Shown one piece after another: positions 1 to 9,328 of a stretch of DNA of 64,000 bases (positions are counted from its first letter, which is position 1; every line of letters begins with the position of its first letter). The position numbers and the translations under genes are program-made. The stretch is from CADEDH01 sp039029735 (GTDB lineage: Bacteria; Actinomycetota; Acidimicrobiia; Acidimicrobiales; SZUA-35): contig JBCCFL010000017.1 in assembly GCA_039029735.1 (NCBI GenBank), forward strand, positions 39,361-103,360, written 5' to 3'. The notes under the pieces are model-generated. The model saw nothing but the letters and a program-made list of their open reading frames with translations, had not been told where the DNA came from and made no database searches.

Positions 1-1973
1 TGCCGGTGGACCTGCCGGCCGCCGTCACGCTCGACCACCAGCCGATCCTCCCCGGTTCGTACGGCCTCGTGGACCTGGAGGGCATCCGCGCCATCACCCA
101 CCTCGACCTCAGCTTCTCGATCTTCCCCACCCGCCCCCAGGACGGCGGCGCCGTGGTGTCGCTCATCGCCGAGAACTGGACGGCGGCAGTCGTGATCGAC
201 GACGGCCTCCTCTTCTGCCGGGTGGATGAGAACGACGGGGACGAGATCGTGGAGCTGCCACTGCGTGGGCAGCGGCTCACCAACCGGCGCTGGTACGACG
301 TGCGGATCACGTTCGACCTGCGGGCCGGCCGGTTGAGCGGATCATGCGAACCCCTGCCCACCCGCTCGCCGGGGCGCAACCTGCTCGAACCCCAGAGCGA
401 CCCCGCCGAGGTGGCCGTGGAGTGGGGGCCGACGGGGCTCAGCGCGCTGATCCTGGCGGGCACGCTCGCTGGCGGCAGCTACGACGGAAAGATCGCCCGG
501 CCCGTGCTCACTGCGGACGACGCGGTGGTGCGTTGGGATCTGGCCCAGGACATGGCCGGCTGGGCCCTGGTGGACGTGAGCGGGCACCACCGTCACGGCG
601 AGCTGCACCAGCTCCCGGCGCGAGCGGTGACCGGCCCCACGTGGGACGGCTCCCATCAGCGCTGGTCCGACGATCCCTCGCAGTGGAACGCGGTGCACTT
701 CCATCGCGACGACCTCTACGACGCCGGCTGGGAACCAACCGCCGAGGTGCACCTGCCAGCAGATCTGCCGAGCGGCATCTACGCCTTCCGGATCGAGACC
801 GAACACGGCGAGGATCGGGTGCCGTTCTTCGTTCGCCCCGCGGCCAACGCAGCAACGGCCGACGTCGCCTTCCTCGCCTCGACGGCCACCTACATCGCCT
901 ACGCCAACCACCGGATGCTGTTCGAGGGCGCCGACTTCATCAAGACCAGGAATCGGCTCCGGCCCGAGCACGACTACGTGCGCCGGCACCCCGAGCTGTG
1001 CCCGTCGATGTACGAGCGCCATCGCGACGGCAGCGGGGTGATGTTCAGCTCCAGGCGCCGTCCAGTGCTCAACCTGCGGCCAGGGGCCGACGGCTGGAAC
1101 TTCACCCCCGACACCGACATCAACGCCTACCTCGAACGAACCGGCATCGACCACGACGTGATCACCGACGAGGACGTGCACCATGAGGGCATCGATGCGC
1201 TGGCGCCCTACCGCGTGCTCGTCACGTGCACGCATCCCGAGTACTGGTCGACCGCGATGCTCGACGCGCTGGAGCAATGGCAGGCTGACGGGGGGCGGCT
1301 GATGTACCTCGGCGGCAACGGGTTCTACTGGCGGGTGGCCTTCTCCGACTCGTGGCCAGGGGCGGTCGAGCTCCGTCGCGCCGAGGACGGCGTGCGGAAC
1401 TGGCAGACCGAGGACGGTGAGAGCTACCACGCATTCACCGGCGAGTACGGGGGCATGTGGCGCCGGCTCGGGCGGCCGCCGAACCAGCTCGTGGGGATCG
1501 GGTTCGCCGCCCAGGGCTTCCAGCGGGCCACTCACTTCGAGGTGAACGAGGAGAGCAACGGGCCTCGCACGTCGTGGATCTGGGACGGCGTGGACGCCGA
1601 CGACGGCCGTATCGGCACCTCCGGGCTCGGCGGCGGCGCCGCCGGGCAGGAGATCGACCGGTTCGACACCAGGCTCGGATCACCCCCGCATGCGGTGACC
1701 CTCGCATCGGCCACCTCGTTCGGGCCCGACATGGTGCGAACGAAGGAGGAGTTCGAGGGGTCGGTGGTCTACCCGGTGCCCGATCCGTACGTGCGGGCCG
1801 ACGTGGTGTTCTTCGAGACCCCCGGGGGTGGCGCGACCTTCTCGGTCGGGTCGATCTCGTGGTTCGGGGCCCTGGCCCGCAACGACTACGACAACGACGT
1901 GGCGATCATGACCACGAACGTGCTCCAACGCTTCGTCGACCCCACCCCGTTCCCGCCGCCGCCCTGGGGCTGA
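1..1973 (+). CDS. N,N-dimethylformamidase large (beta) subunit-like protein, 5' end cut off
   Basis: Related to the large subunit of N,N-dimethylformamidase, an iron-dependent amidohydrolase splitting dimethylformamide to dimethylamine and formate. The frame is open to the window edge, so the in-frame GTG at 6 need not be the start; about 655 residues are visible. Family hallmarks are the stretch DVAFLASTATYIAYANH, the Tyr-containing HPEYW and GNGFYW motifs and HFEVNEE; in the characterised enzyme two tyrosines and a glutamate hold the iron, and these are the likely equivalents (inference). The first ~200 residues look like a LamG/jelly-roll domain. No small subunit is visible downstream; it could lie upstream. 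The FAD monooxygenase begins 5 bases after the stop, suggesting an operon. The true substrate may be another amide. Confidence 0.8.
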   Translation, partial: PVDLPAAVTLDHQPILPGSYGLVDLEGIRAITHLDLSFSIFPTRPQDGGAVVSLIAENWTAAVVIDDGLLFCRVDENDGDEIVELPLRGQRLTNRRWYDVRITFDLRAGRLSGSCEPLPTRSPGRNLLEPQSDPAEVAVEWGPTGLSALILAGTLAGGSYDGKIARPVLTADDAVVRWDLAQDMAGWALVDVSGHHRHGELHQLPARAVTGPTWDGSHQRWSDDPSQWNAVHFHRDDLYDAGWEPTAEVHLPADLPSGIYAFRIETEHGEDRVPFFVRPAANAATADVAFLASTATYIAYANHRMLFEGADFIKTRNRLRPEHDYVRRHPELCPSMYERHRDGSGVMFSSRRRPVLNLRPGADGWNFTPDTDINAYLERTGIDHDVITDEDVHHEGIDALAPYRVLVTCTHPEYWSTAMLDALEQWQADGGRLMYLGGNGFYWRVAFSDSWPGAVELRRAEDGVRNWQTEDGESYHAFTGEYGGMWRRLGRPPNQLVGIGFAAQGFQRATHFEVNEESNGPRTSWIWDGVDADDGRIGTSGLGGGAAGQEIDRFDTRLGSPPHAVTLASATSFGPDMVRTKEEFEGSVVYPVPDPYVRADVVFFETPGGGATFSVGSISWFGALARNDYDNDVAIMTTNVLQRFVDPTPFPPPPWG

Positions 1974-1978
1974 GCGCC

Positions 1979-3274
1979 GTGGGGACCGACATCGGAACCG
2001 GTACCGACGTACTCATTGCCGGTGGTGGCATCGCCGGGCTGACGATGGCGCTCACCTGCCACCAGATCGGCGTGCCGGCACGGGTGTTCGAGTCGGTGGG
2101 CGACATCCAGCCGCTGGGTGTCGGGATCAACCTGCAACCCAACGCCGTGCGTGAGCTGATCGATCTCGGCCTCGGAGACGAGTTGACATCGCTCGGCGTG
2201 GAGACCCGGGAGTGGGCGCTCGTCGGGCGTAACGGCAACGACGTGTACGCCGAACCCCGAGGCCGAGGTGCCGGGTACGCCTGGCCCCAGTACTCGGTGC
2301 ATCGGGGGCGGCTGCAGATGATGCTCTACCGCGCAGTCTGCGATCGGCTCGGCGCCGATGCGGTGACCACCGGCGCCCGCGCCCTTGCGAGCAGCGACAC
2401 CACCGGCGGGGCCCAGCTCGACGTCACCCACCGCGACGGCACCAACTCGAGCGTGGAGGGCGCCGTCGTGATTGCCGCCGACGGCCTCCATTCGGCGTTG
2501 CGGGCCCAACGGCACCCCGCCGAAGGCCCGCCCAAGTGGGGCGGGGCCATCCTGTGGCGAGGTACGGCGCTGGGCCCCCCGATCCGTACCGGCGCGTCGT
2601 TCACGCTGGTGGGCAGTCTCGAACAGCGTTTCGTGCACTACCCGATCGGCACCCCCGACCCCGACACCGGCCTCCAGCTGCAGAACTGGATCGCCGAACT
2701 GACCGTCGACCCGAGCGACCACACATGGGGCGACGGCGATTGGAACCGCCAGGTGCCAATCGAGAAGTTCCTCCCCCACTTCGAGAGTTGGGCCTTCGAC
2801 TGGCTCGACGTTCCGGGCCTGATCCGCTCCGCCGACGCGGTGTACGAGTTCCCGATGGTCGATCGGGATCCGATCGACCGGTGGGTTGATGGCCGCACGG
2901 CGCTGATTGGTGACGCCGCCCACGCGATGTATCCGGTGGGGTCGAACGGGGCGAGCCAGGCGATCATCGACACGCGGGTGCTGGGGGCCTGCATGATCGA
3001 TCACGGCATCGGCCCCGAGGCGTTGCTGGCCTACGAGGAGCAACTGCGGGAGCCGGTGTCGGCGGTGGTGCTGCGGAACCGGGGGAACGGACCGATCGCC
3101 ATTCTGGGCGTGGTCGACGACCGCTGCGGCGGCGTGTTCGACGACATCGACGACGTGATTCCCGCCGCCGAGCGTGATGCGTTCATGGCCGACTACAAGG
3201 CAGCGGCCGGGTTCGCCATCGGCGCCCTCAACGGGGCTCCGCCCACGATCAAACCCGGCGCTCGGGTGGCCTGA
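1979..3274 (+). CDS. FAD-dependent monooxygenase (salicylate/PHBH-like)
   Basis: Flavoprotein hydroxylase of the class A group, 431 residues from the GTG at 1979. The N-terminal Rossmann motif is DVLIAGGGIAGLTMAL (about residues 10-25), the second FAD motif is GRTALIGDAAHAMYPVGSNG near residue 300, and a DG-type motif (VIAADGLHS) lies between. These are the three FAD/NAD(P)H fingerprints of the family. The frame stays open upstream through the preceding gene, but homology begins only at the GTG, 5 bases after the dimethylformamidase-like stop, so the two are probably cotranscribed. Substrate unknown; flavin-dependent oxidoreductases of this type often act on aromatic or heterocyclic acids. 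Confidence 0.85.
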   Translation: MGTDIGTGTDVLIAGGGIAGLTMALTCHQIGVPARVFESVGDIQPLGVGINLQPNAVRELIDLGLGDELTSLGVETREWALVGRNGNDVYAEPRGRGAGYAWPQYSVHRGRLQMMLYRAVCDRLGADAVTTGARALASSDTTGGAQLDVTHRDGTNSSVEGAVVIAADGLHSALRAQRHPAEGPPKWGGAILWRGTALGPPIRTGASFTLVGSLEQRFVHYPIGTPDPDTGLQLQNWIAELTVDPSDHTWGDGDWNRQVPIEKFLPHFESWAFDWLDVPGLIRSADAVYEFPMVDRDPIDRWVDGRTALIGDAAHAMYPVGSNGASQAIIDTRVLGACMIDHGIGPEALLAYEEQLREPVSAVVLRNRGNGPIAILGVVDDRCGGVFDDIDDVIPAAERDAFMADYKAAAGFAIGALNGAPPTIKPGARVA

Positions 3275-3292
3275 CGCCGACCGGTACCTGTC

Positions 3293-4180
3293 ATGCATCT
3301 CCTGTTGGCCGGGATCGGCGCCATCGTGGTGGGTACCGGCGACTTCATCGGCGGTACCGCGGCGCGCCGCGACCACCCCCGATCGGTGGCGATCCTCGGC
3401 TTCATCGTTGGCACGCTGCTCCTGGCGGCCATCGTGCCCTTCGGTGGCGGCTCACCGACCGCAGCCGATCTCGGCTGGAGTGCGGTGTCGGGGGTGGGTG
3501 CCGCCGTGGGGGTGTTCACCCTCTATCGGGGCTTCCAGCGGGCGCCGATGGGCCTGGTTGCCCCGATCGCCGCGGTGATAGGCGGTGCCATACCGGTGGT
3601 GGGGGGCTTGGCGGCGGGCGAGTCGGTCACCACAGCCGCCGGGTTCGGCCTGCTGGCTGGAGCGGCTGCGGTCGTGCTCGTGTCGCGCCCAGCGAGGGCC
3701 AACGCCGCGGCTGGCGGACCAGACGCCGAGTCCGACGCGGCCTCCGACGCGGAGGCCGCACGACGGGCGCAGCTGTCGGGTATCGGGCACGGCGTGGCCA
3801 CCGGCATCGCATTCGGCGTGTTGTTGTTGGCCCTCGCCTACGTCGGCGACGACGCCGGCTACGTGCCGGTGCTGGTGAGCCGCATCACGAGCACCACGTT
3901 GCTGATCGCCCACGCGTTGGCCACCGGATGGTCGCTGTTCCCGGTCAGGGCCGCACGACCACTGGCCGCCCTGGCCGGGGTGCTCACTTCCCTGGGCGGC
4001 CTGCTGTACTTCCTCGCCATCTCCGTGGGGCCTGTGCTGGAGAGCGCCGCGGTCTACGCCCTGTTCCCGGCATCCACCGTGGTGCTGGCATGGGCGATCC
4101 ACCGCGAGCGGCTGTCGCTGGCCCAGATCGTGGGCGTGACCCTGGCATTGGTGGCCACGGTGTTGTTGTCGATCGGCTGA
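3293..4180 (+). CDS. EamA/DMT-family transporter
   Basis: Integral membrane protein of 295 residues with about ten hydrophobic segments arranged as two EamA halves of five, separated by a polar alanine/aspartate-rich loop (about residues 142-160). The second half has the usual DMT pattern: a helix with GPVLESAAVYALFP followed by a final helix. Likely exports a small metabolite; specificity cannot be read from sequence. It starts 18 bases after the FAD monooxygenase, so it may export a product of that pathway or be a separate gene. It converges on the TetR gene with a 12-base gap. Confidence 0.8.
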   Translation: MHLLLAGIGAIVVGTGDFIGGTAARRDHPRSVAILGFIVGTLLLAAIVPFGGGSPTAADLGWSAVSGVGAAVGVFTLYRGFQRAPMGLVAPIAAVIGGAIPVVGGLAAGESVTTAAGFGLLAGAAAVVLVSRPARANAAAGGPDAESDAASDAEAARRAQLSGIGHGVATGIAFGVLLLALAYVGDDAGYVPVLVSRITSTTLLIAHALATGWSLFPVRAARPLAALAGVLTSLGGLLYFLAISVGPVLESAAVYALFPASTVVLAWAIHRERLSLAQIVGVTLALVATVLLSIG

Positions 4181-4192
4181 GCCAGCGGCCGG

Positions 4193-4828
4193 TCAGGGGC
4201 GGGCCTTGAACCCTGCCATCATCATGTCGCCGAATCGCTCGGCGATGTCGCCGATGCTCTCGGTGGTGATCTCTTCGGGGTCACAGAACAGCTCTTGGCG
4301 CTTGATCATCCCCGGGTGGAGCACGATGAGGCCCTGCATCGCCGACCAGCACAGCGACGCCGCCAACCCGATGTCGAGGTCGGGGTTGTGCTCGGCCGCA
4401 ACCGCCTCGACCGCAGCTGCGAGATGCCCGTAGGCCCGCTCGCCCCACTCCTGGTAGTCGGGCGATGTCGTGTCCACCACGTCACCGCGGAACACGATGC
4501 TGCAGTGGGCCGGGTGTTCGACGGCCACCTCGACGTAGGCCCGGCCGAGGAGCCGGAGCCGGTCAACCGAGTCGGTGGCGGCCGCTTCGGCCTCCGACAT
4601 CGCGGCGTCGAGATAGCGGAACGCATCGACTGCGAGTTCGGTGAGAAGGCCCGTGGAGTCGCGGAAGTGGTGGGCGGGAGCGGCGTGGGACACCCCGGCG
4701 CGGCGGGCCACCTCGCGGAGAGAGAACCCAGACGGACCACGCTCGGCGATCACCTCCGCCGCCGCCCCCTTGAGGGCGTTCGGGAGATCACCGTGGTGAT
4801 ACCGGTTGGACGTCGGCGCCGTTGTCAC
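4193..4828 (-). CDS. TetR/AcrR-family transcriptional regulator with WHG-type C-terminus
   Basis: 211-residue repressor. The helix-turn-helix lies at about residues 30-60 (FSLREVARRAGVSHAAPAHH), typical of TetR proteins of the TetR_C_33/WHG subgroup, whose opening NRYHHGDLPNAL is also characteristic. The ligand domain follows to the end. It starts from an ATG at 4828. Upstream, a TTGAC-N3-GTCAA inverted repeat (4886-4898) could be its operator, implying autoregulation. Flanked by a convergent DMT transporter and a K+ channel in the same orientation upstream. Confidence 0.88.
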   Translation of the reverse strand: MTTAPTSNRYHHGDLPNALKGAAAEVIAERGPSGFSLREVARRAGVSHAAPAHHFRDSTGLLTELAVDAFRYLDAAMSEAEAAATDSVDRLRLLGRAYVEVAVEHPAHCSIVFRGDVVDTTSPDYQEWGERAYGHLAAAVEAVAAEHNPDLDIGLAASLCWSAMQGLIVLHPGMIKRQELFCDPEEITTESIGDIAERFGDMMMAGFKARP

Positions 4829-4885
4829 TCGTTCAGTATCCGACCAAGTCAGGGAGTCGGCAATTCGCTGCCGCTCGAGCCAATC

Positions 4886-4898
4886 TTGACAGCGTCAA
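4886..4898. promoter_or_regulatory. Putative TetR operator (13-bp inverted repeat)
   Basis: TTGAC, three bases, GTCAA: a perfect 5-3-5 inverted repeat in the 82-base gap upstream of the TetR gene and just after the K+ channel stop. The size fits a short TetR operator, and the arm also resembles a -35 box on either strand. Assignment to the neighbouring TetR is inference. Confidence 0.35.
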
Positions 4899-4910
4899 TA
4901 CTATCGCGGG

Positions 4911-5951
4911 TCAGCCGGTTCGGGCATCGTGCTCGCGCAACACGATGAGCCGGTCTCCGGGCTGGAGGTCGGGCTGACCACCCGGGCCGAGCAGGAGCCG
5001 TCGTCCGTCGCGGATCACCGCCACGGTGATGCACCCCAGCGGGGCGTCAATCCGACCGTTTCGCTCCTCGGGGTCGACCTCGTCGAGCTCGAGGCCGCTG
5101 CGCGAGTCGATCAGCTCGTCGAGCACCCGGCCGGCCGCTGGAGCTTCGGTGGCCAGGCCGAGCCGACGGCCGACGGCGGCGGTGGCATCGATCACCTCGT
5201 CGGCCCCACCTTGGCGCAGCAGGTGCAGGTTCTCCTGCTCGCGGGCGCCGGCCACGATGTGAGCAGTGGGATTGAGCTCGCGAACGGTGAGGGTGATCAA
5301 CACGGCCGTGTCGTCCCGATTCGGTGTGACGACGATGGCGCGTGCGGTGTCGGCCGCCGCCTGAGCCAAGACGTGGCGACGGGTGGCGTCGCCATCGATC
5401 GCCAGGTAGCCGAGCCGCGACGCCATCTCCAGCGCCTCGGGGTCCATATCGACCGCCACCACGTCGTCCCGATCGGCACCCCGGCTGATCAGCTCGGCCG
5501 CCGCGGCGCGGCCGGTGGCCCCGAACCCGCAGATGAGGATGTGGTTCTGCACCTGCGACCTCCAACGTCGAGCAAGCATGAGTTGGCGGGACTGGGCGGT
5601 CAGCACCTCGACCGTGGTGCCCACCACCAGGATCAGGAAGATGATACGGGCCGGCGTGATGAGCAGGATCGTGGCCAGCCGGGCCCAACGCCCCACGGCG
5701 GTGATGTCGCCGTAGCCAGTGGTGGTGACGGTCACCGAGGCGTAGTAGAGGCTGTCGAGTAGCGAGATCTGATCGCCGGCTTCGTCCACGTATCCGTCGC
5801 GGCCGATGAGCACCACGAGGGCGACGAACACCACGAGGCCGACTGCCAGCGCCACGCGTTGCAGCACCGCCGCCAGTGGCGCCGGGCGGCCGGCAGGAAA
5901 CCGGATGCGGTTGACCGAGATGTCCTCGGCCGAGATGCGAGGGGCCGTCAT
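4911..5951 (-). CDS. Potassium channel with RCK (TrkA-N/TrkA-C) domains
   Basis: 346 residues. Two transmembrane helices (about 31-50 and 92-115) flank a pore loop with the K+ selectivity filter TVTTTGYGD (residues 74-82). The cytoplasmic part begins with a Rossmann RCK_N domain (GFGATG at 142-147) and ends with a TrkA_C domain (about 265-340). This is the MthK-like layout of a nucleotide- or ion-gated K+ channel in the plasma membrane. Its ATG overlaps the stop of the upstream DUF1707 gene (ATGA), so the two are translationally coupled. No kinship to Trk symporters beyond the RCK domains is implied. Confidence 0.92.
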   Translation of the reverse strand: MTAPRISAEDISVNRIRFPAGRPAPLAAVLQRVALAVGLVVFVALVVLIGRDGYVDEAGDQISLLDSLYYASVTVTTTGYGDITAVGRWARLATILLITPARIIFLILVVGTTVEVLTAQSRQLMLARRWRSQVQNHILICGFGATGRAAAAELISRGADRDDVVAVDMDPEALEMASRLGYLAIDGDATRRHVLAQAAADTARAIVVTPNRDDTAVLITLTVRELNPTAHIVAGAREQENLHLLRQGGADEVIDATAAVGRRLGLATEAPAAGRVLDELIDSRSGLELDEVDPEERNGRIDAPLGCITVAVIRDGRRLLLGPGGQPDLQPGDRLIVLREHDARTG

Positions 5952-6589
5952 TGGGCGGTGCTGTCGCGCCGAAGCGATCGCCAGAGCTTCCGGAGTGAGC
6001 CCTCGGGAACCTCGGAGAGCGAGTACACCTTCACGTCTCCCAGCACCGAGAAGACCGAAAGACGAACCACCGGCGCGCCCTCACGGGGCGCAACCACCCG
6101 GGAGTCGCGATCGCCGATCAAGCTGTTGGTCTCCAGCTGGACCCGGACCCCATCAGGCAGGATGAGCTTCACGTCGCCGAGCACCGTCTTGACGTCCACC
6201 GTTGCCCCCGAGTCGATGGCCGTCGACGACAGATCGATCACCACGTCACCGATCACCGACGAGGCCCGCAGCGTGTCGGCGAGGGCCAACCAGCCGCCGA
6301 TCTTGATGTCCCCCGCGACAGACAAGCTCGATGACGGGGCGATGTGGCGGGCGACGGCTGGAGGCGGCGGTACGGGAAGCTGTGGCACCGTGGCGGCCAC
6401 GTGTTCCAGCTCGGCCCGACTGGTCGCCCCGTAGACGAGGGCGAACCGATCGTCGAGCTCATCGAAGGCGATCAGATCGGCGGCCAGCGCCTGCTGGATC
6501 CGGTCGACAACCGCCTGTCGTTCATCGTCGGTCGGCACACCCGATGGCTCGGGTGGGCCGGGTTGGGGGACGGGTAGCCCACTGCTCAC
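5948..6589 (-). CDS. DUF1707 (SHOCT-like) protein with LiaF-like C-terminal domain
   Basis: 213 residues. After a proline-rich start, a DUF1707 segment (about residues 20-70: DDERQAVVDRIQQALAADLI and the following LDDRFALVYGATSRAELE) is followed by a beta-rich region with GDIKIGG, VIGDVVIDLSS, VLGDVKLILP and SLIGD repeats, the pattern of the cell-wall-active antibiotic response (LiaF-type) domain. No transmembrane helix is apparent. In Actinobacteria such proteins are linked to envelope stress sensing, but function is unproven. Coupled to the downstream K+ channel by an ATGA overlap. Confidence 0.75.
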   Translation of the reverse strand: MSSGLPVPQPGPPEPSGVPTDDERQAVVDRIQQALAADLIAFDELDDRFALVYGATSRAELEHVAATVPQLPVPPPPAVARHIAPSSSLSVAGDIKIGGWLALADTLRASSVIGDVVIDLSSTAIDSGATVDVKTVLGDVKLILPDGVRVQLETNSLIGDRDSRVVAPREGAPVVRLSVFSVLGDVKVYSLSEVPEGSLRKLWRSLRRDSTAQ

Positions 6590-6669
6590 GACGACAAGCG
6601 TATTGCCCGACGCTGGTTCGAGTGGTGCGTCGCTTCCGCGACGGTGCGAAGTCGGCCAGGATGGGCGCC

Positions 6670-7575
6670 ATGAACATCGGAGTCTTCACCTTCGCCGAAA
6701 GCATCGACGACATGGTCACCCAGGCCCGCACAGCGGCCGATCAGGGCTTCCCGAGCCTGTGGCTCCCGCAGGTCTTCGGGATCGACACCTTGACTGGGAT
6801 CGCCGTGGCGGGGCGGGAGGTACCCGGGATCACCTTCGGAACGGCCGTCGTCCCCACCTATCCGCGCCACCCCCAGATGCTCGCCCAGCAGGCCCTCACC
6901 GTGAACGCCGCACTCGGGGGGCGCCTCGTGCTCGGGATCGGGCCGTCACACAAGCCCGTGGTCGAGGGCTCGTGGGGTATGTCGTTCGACAAGCCGATCC
7001 GCCACCTGCGCGAGTACCTCGAGTGCCTGGTGCCCCTGCTGCAGGACAAGTCGGTGCGGTTCAAGGGCGAGACCCTCACCGCTCGCACCGACATCCAGCT
7101 CGACGCCCCCGCTCCGAAGGTGATGATGGCCGCCCTCGGGCCTCAGCTGTTGAAGCTCACCGGCCGGATGGCCGATGGCACGATCCTCTGGATGACTGGC
7201 CCGAAAACGATCGCGGAGCACTCCGTGCCAACGATCCAGGCCGCAGCCGAGGAGGCCGGCCGGCCGACACCGGAGATCATCGCCGGCTTCCCGGTGATGG
7301 TGACCGACGGTTCGGCCGGGGCCGAGGCCGACGGACGCGAGCTGGCCGCCAAGACCTTCGCCATCTACGGCCAGCTCCCCTCCTACCGGGCAATGCTCGA
7401 CCGTGAGGGCTACGACGGGCCAGCCGATCTGGCCATCATCGGGAGCGCGGCCCAGGTCACCGACCGGATCGGGCAGATGGCGGAGGCCGGCGTGACCACC
7501 TTTGCTGCATCGGAGTTCGGGGCTCCCGATCGCCAGGAGGCCACCCGCGAGGTACTCGTGTCTCTGCTCGGCTGA
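6670..7575 (+). CDS. LLM-class F420-dependent oxidoreductase
   Basis: Luciferase-like TIM-barrel oxidoreductase, 301 residues, of the group that uses coenzyme F420. Typical segments: MNIGVFTFAESIDDMVTQAR at the start, TFGTAVVPTYPRHPQ, LGIGPSHKPVVEG and GRMADGTILWMTGP. Two ATGs compete (6661 and 6670); I chose 6670 because homologues begin MxxGxF. Divergent from the DUF1707/K+ channel pair. Probably hydride transfer with F420H2 to an unknown substrate; FMN use cannot be excluded. Confidence 0.85.
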   Translation: MNIGVFTFAESIDDMVTQARTAADQGFPSLWLPQVFGIDTLTGIAVAGREVPGITFGTAVVPTYPRHPQMLAQQALTVNAALGGRLVLGIGPSHKPVVEGSWGMSFDKPIRHLREYLECLVPLLQDKSVRFKGETLTARTDIQLDAPAPKVMMAALGPQLLKLTGRMADGTILWMTGPKTIAEHSVPTIQAAAEEAGRPTPEIIAGFPVMVTDGSAGAEADGRELAAKTFAIYGQLPSYRAMLDREGYDGPADLAIIGSAAQVTDRIGQMAEAGVTTFAASEFGAPDRQEATREVLVSLLG

Positions 7576-7647
7576 GCCCCCACCCGGACTCCGTCCCGGC
7601 CTGACCGCTCGGTGGGCGACCGGTATGGTCGGGACGGAGGTTCATCG

Positions 7648-9252
7648 ATGCACGTCACCCGGCCCAGCAACGGTGATCTGGTCGCCGGCGTGTCCGTGGC
7701 CATGGTCGCCATCCCCCAGTCGCTGGCCTACGCAGAGCTCGCCGGGATGCCGGCCCAGTACGGCCTTTTCGCATCAGCCCTCCCGCCGCTGCTGGCCGCG
7801 ATCTTCGTGTCGTCGCGGTACCTGCAGACAGGGCCGGTGGCCCTCACAGCCTTGCTCAGCTTTGGTGCCCTGTCGGGGCTCGCCGAGCCGGCGTCGAGCG
7901 AGTACATCGCCCTGGCCGCGCTGCTGGCGTTGATGGTGGGCATCATGCGCACGCTCTTCGGCCTCGTACGGATGGGCAGCGTGGCGTACCTGCTGTCGGA
8001 ACCGGTTCTGCTCGGTTTCACCACCGGGGCAGCGATCCTCATCACGGCGTCGCAGCTGCCGCGGATGTTCGACCTCGACCCCGACGGCCGCAACCTGGAG
8101 CGAGCGGCCATTGCGTTGACCTCCCCCGGCGACTGGAGCTGGACGGCGATCGGCTTCGCCGTGATGGCGGCGGTAGTGATCGTGGGCGGCCGCCGGATCC
8201 ACAAGCTCTTCCCCGGTGTGCTGGTGGCGGTCGCCGCCGGGGTGCTGCTCAGCGCGATCAGCGGCTACAGCGGCAGCACCGTTGGCGAACTGGAGGGCGG
8301 GTTCATCTCCCTCCGCGTCGACTTCCCGTGGGCGGCGGTGCCCGACCTGCTCATCCCAGCGCTCGCCATCGCTCTGGTCGGCTTCGCCGAGCCAGCCTCG
8401 ATCGCCCGCACATTCGCAGCCGAAGAGCGCGAGCTGTGGGACGCCAACCGGGAGATGGTGAGCCAGGGTGTGGCCAACCTGGCGTCGGGTGTGTCGGGGG
8501 CGTTCCCCGTCGGCGGCTCGTTCTCGCGGAGCTCGCTCAACCGGCTGGCTGGCGCCACCAGCCCATGGTCGGGGGCGATCACGGGCCTCATCGTCTTGCT
8601 GGCCCTCCCGCTCACACCAGTCATCGCCGACCTGCCGAGCGCCATTCTCGGCGCCATCGTGATCGTGGCGGTGTTCAAGCTCATCAACGTCGGCGACCTC
8701 ATCGCCCTCGTCCGCCAATCGAGGGCACAGAGCATGGTGGCCGTCGGCACCCTCGTGGCCACGCTGGCCACCGCTCCCCGCGTTGAGCAGGGCGTACTGA
8801 TCGGCATCGGGCTGGCCTTGGCGGTGCACCTGTACCGGGAGCTGGTGGTGCGCAGCGACGTGGTGCGCACCGGGGGCACAGTCACACTGTCGTTCCACGG
8901 TGTGCTCTGGTTCGCGTCCGTGCCGAGCCTCGACATCCAGGTACGTCAGGCTGTGGCCGATCGAGAGGGGCTCGAACGGCTGGTGGTGGATCTGGGCGGG
9001 GTGGGGCGCATGGACTATTCCGGGGCATCCTCGATGCTGCGGATCGCCACCGAGCTGGAGTCGGCCGGGATCGACGTGGTGCTGGTGCGGATCCCGCCGG
9101 GCGCCACGAGGGCGGTGCGGGCGAAGTTGGCCGAGATCGGCTCGCCTCACACGGCGACACCGATCGGGAGCGAACCTCGGCCAGATGAACCACAGCCGTC
9201 CGACTCTGGAACCGATCGTGACGGGTCCGGGGCCGGGGCCACAGCCCGGTAG
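7648..9252 (+). CDS. SulP-family anion transporter with STAS domain
   Basis: 534 residues. The hydrophobic SulP core carries the signature MVAIPQSLAYAELAGMPAQYG near the N-terminus and GSFSRSSLNRLAGATSPWSG in the middle; about ten to twelve membrane segments follow. The C-terminal ~100 residues form a STAS domain (LERLVVDLGGVGRMDYSGAS). Transports sulfate, bicarbonate or another small anion in exchange or symport with H+/Na+. The ATG at 7648 is preceded by GGACGGAGG at 7632-7640, which favours it over an in-frame upstream start at 7612. The gene stands alone; tpx follows 76 bases later. Confidence 0.9.
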   Translation: MHVTRPSNGDLVAGVSVAMVAIPQSLAYAELAGMPAQYGLFASALPPLLAAIFVSSRYLQTGPVALTALLSFGALSGLAEPASSEYIALAALLALMVGIMRTLFGLVRMGSVAYLLSEPVLLGFTTGAAILITASQLPRMFDLDPDGRNLERAAIALTSPGDWSWTAIGFAVMAAVVIVGGRRIHKLFPGVLVAVAAGVLLSAISGYSGSTVGELEGGFISLRVDFPWAAVPDLLIPALAIALVGFAEPASIARTFAAEERELWDANREMVSQGVANLASGVSGAFPVGGSFSRSSLNRLAGATSPWSGAITGLIVLLALPLTPVIADLPSAILGAIVIVAVFKLINVGDLIALVRQSRAQSMVAVGTLVATLATAPRVEQGVLIGIGLALAVHLYRELVVRSDVVRTGGTVTLSFHGVLWFASVPSLDIQVRQAVADREGLERLVVDLGGVGRMDYSGASSMLRIATELESAGIDVVLVRIPPGATRAVRAKLAEIGSPHTATPIGSEPRPDEPQPSDSGTDRDGSGAGATAR

Positions 9253-9328
9253 GGTTCGTGCCGGTGCGGTCGGTCCGCACCTGGTCGACATCCCGACCTC
9301 AACCCGCTCTTTCGAGGAGACACGATCC

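Noticed and set aside
342..1535. Minus-strand open frame opposite the dimethylformamidase-like gene
   Set aside because: The plus-strand frame has clear homology; the antisense is His/Val/Gly-rich filler.
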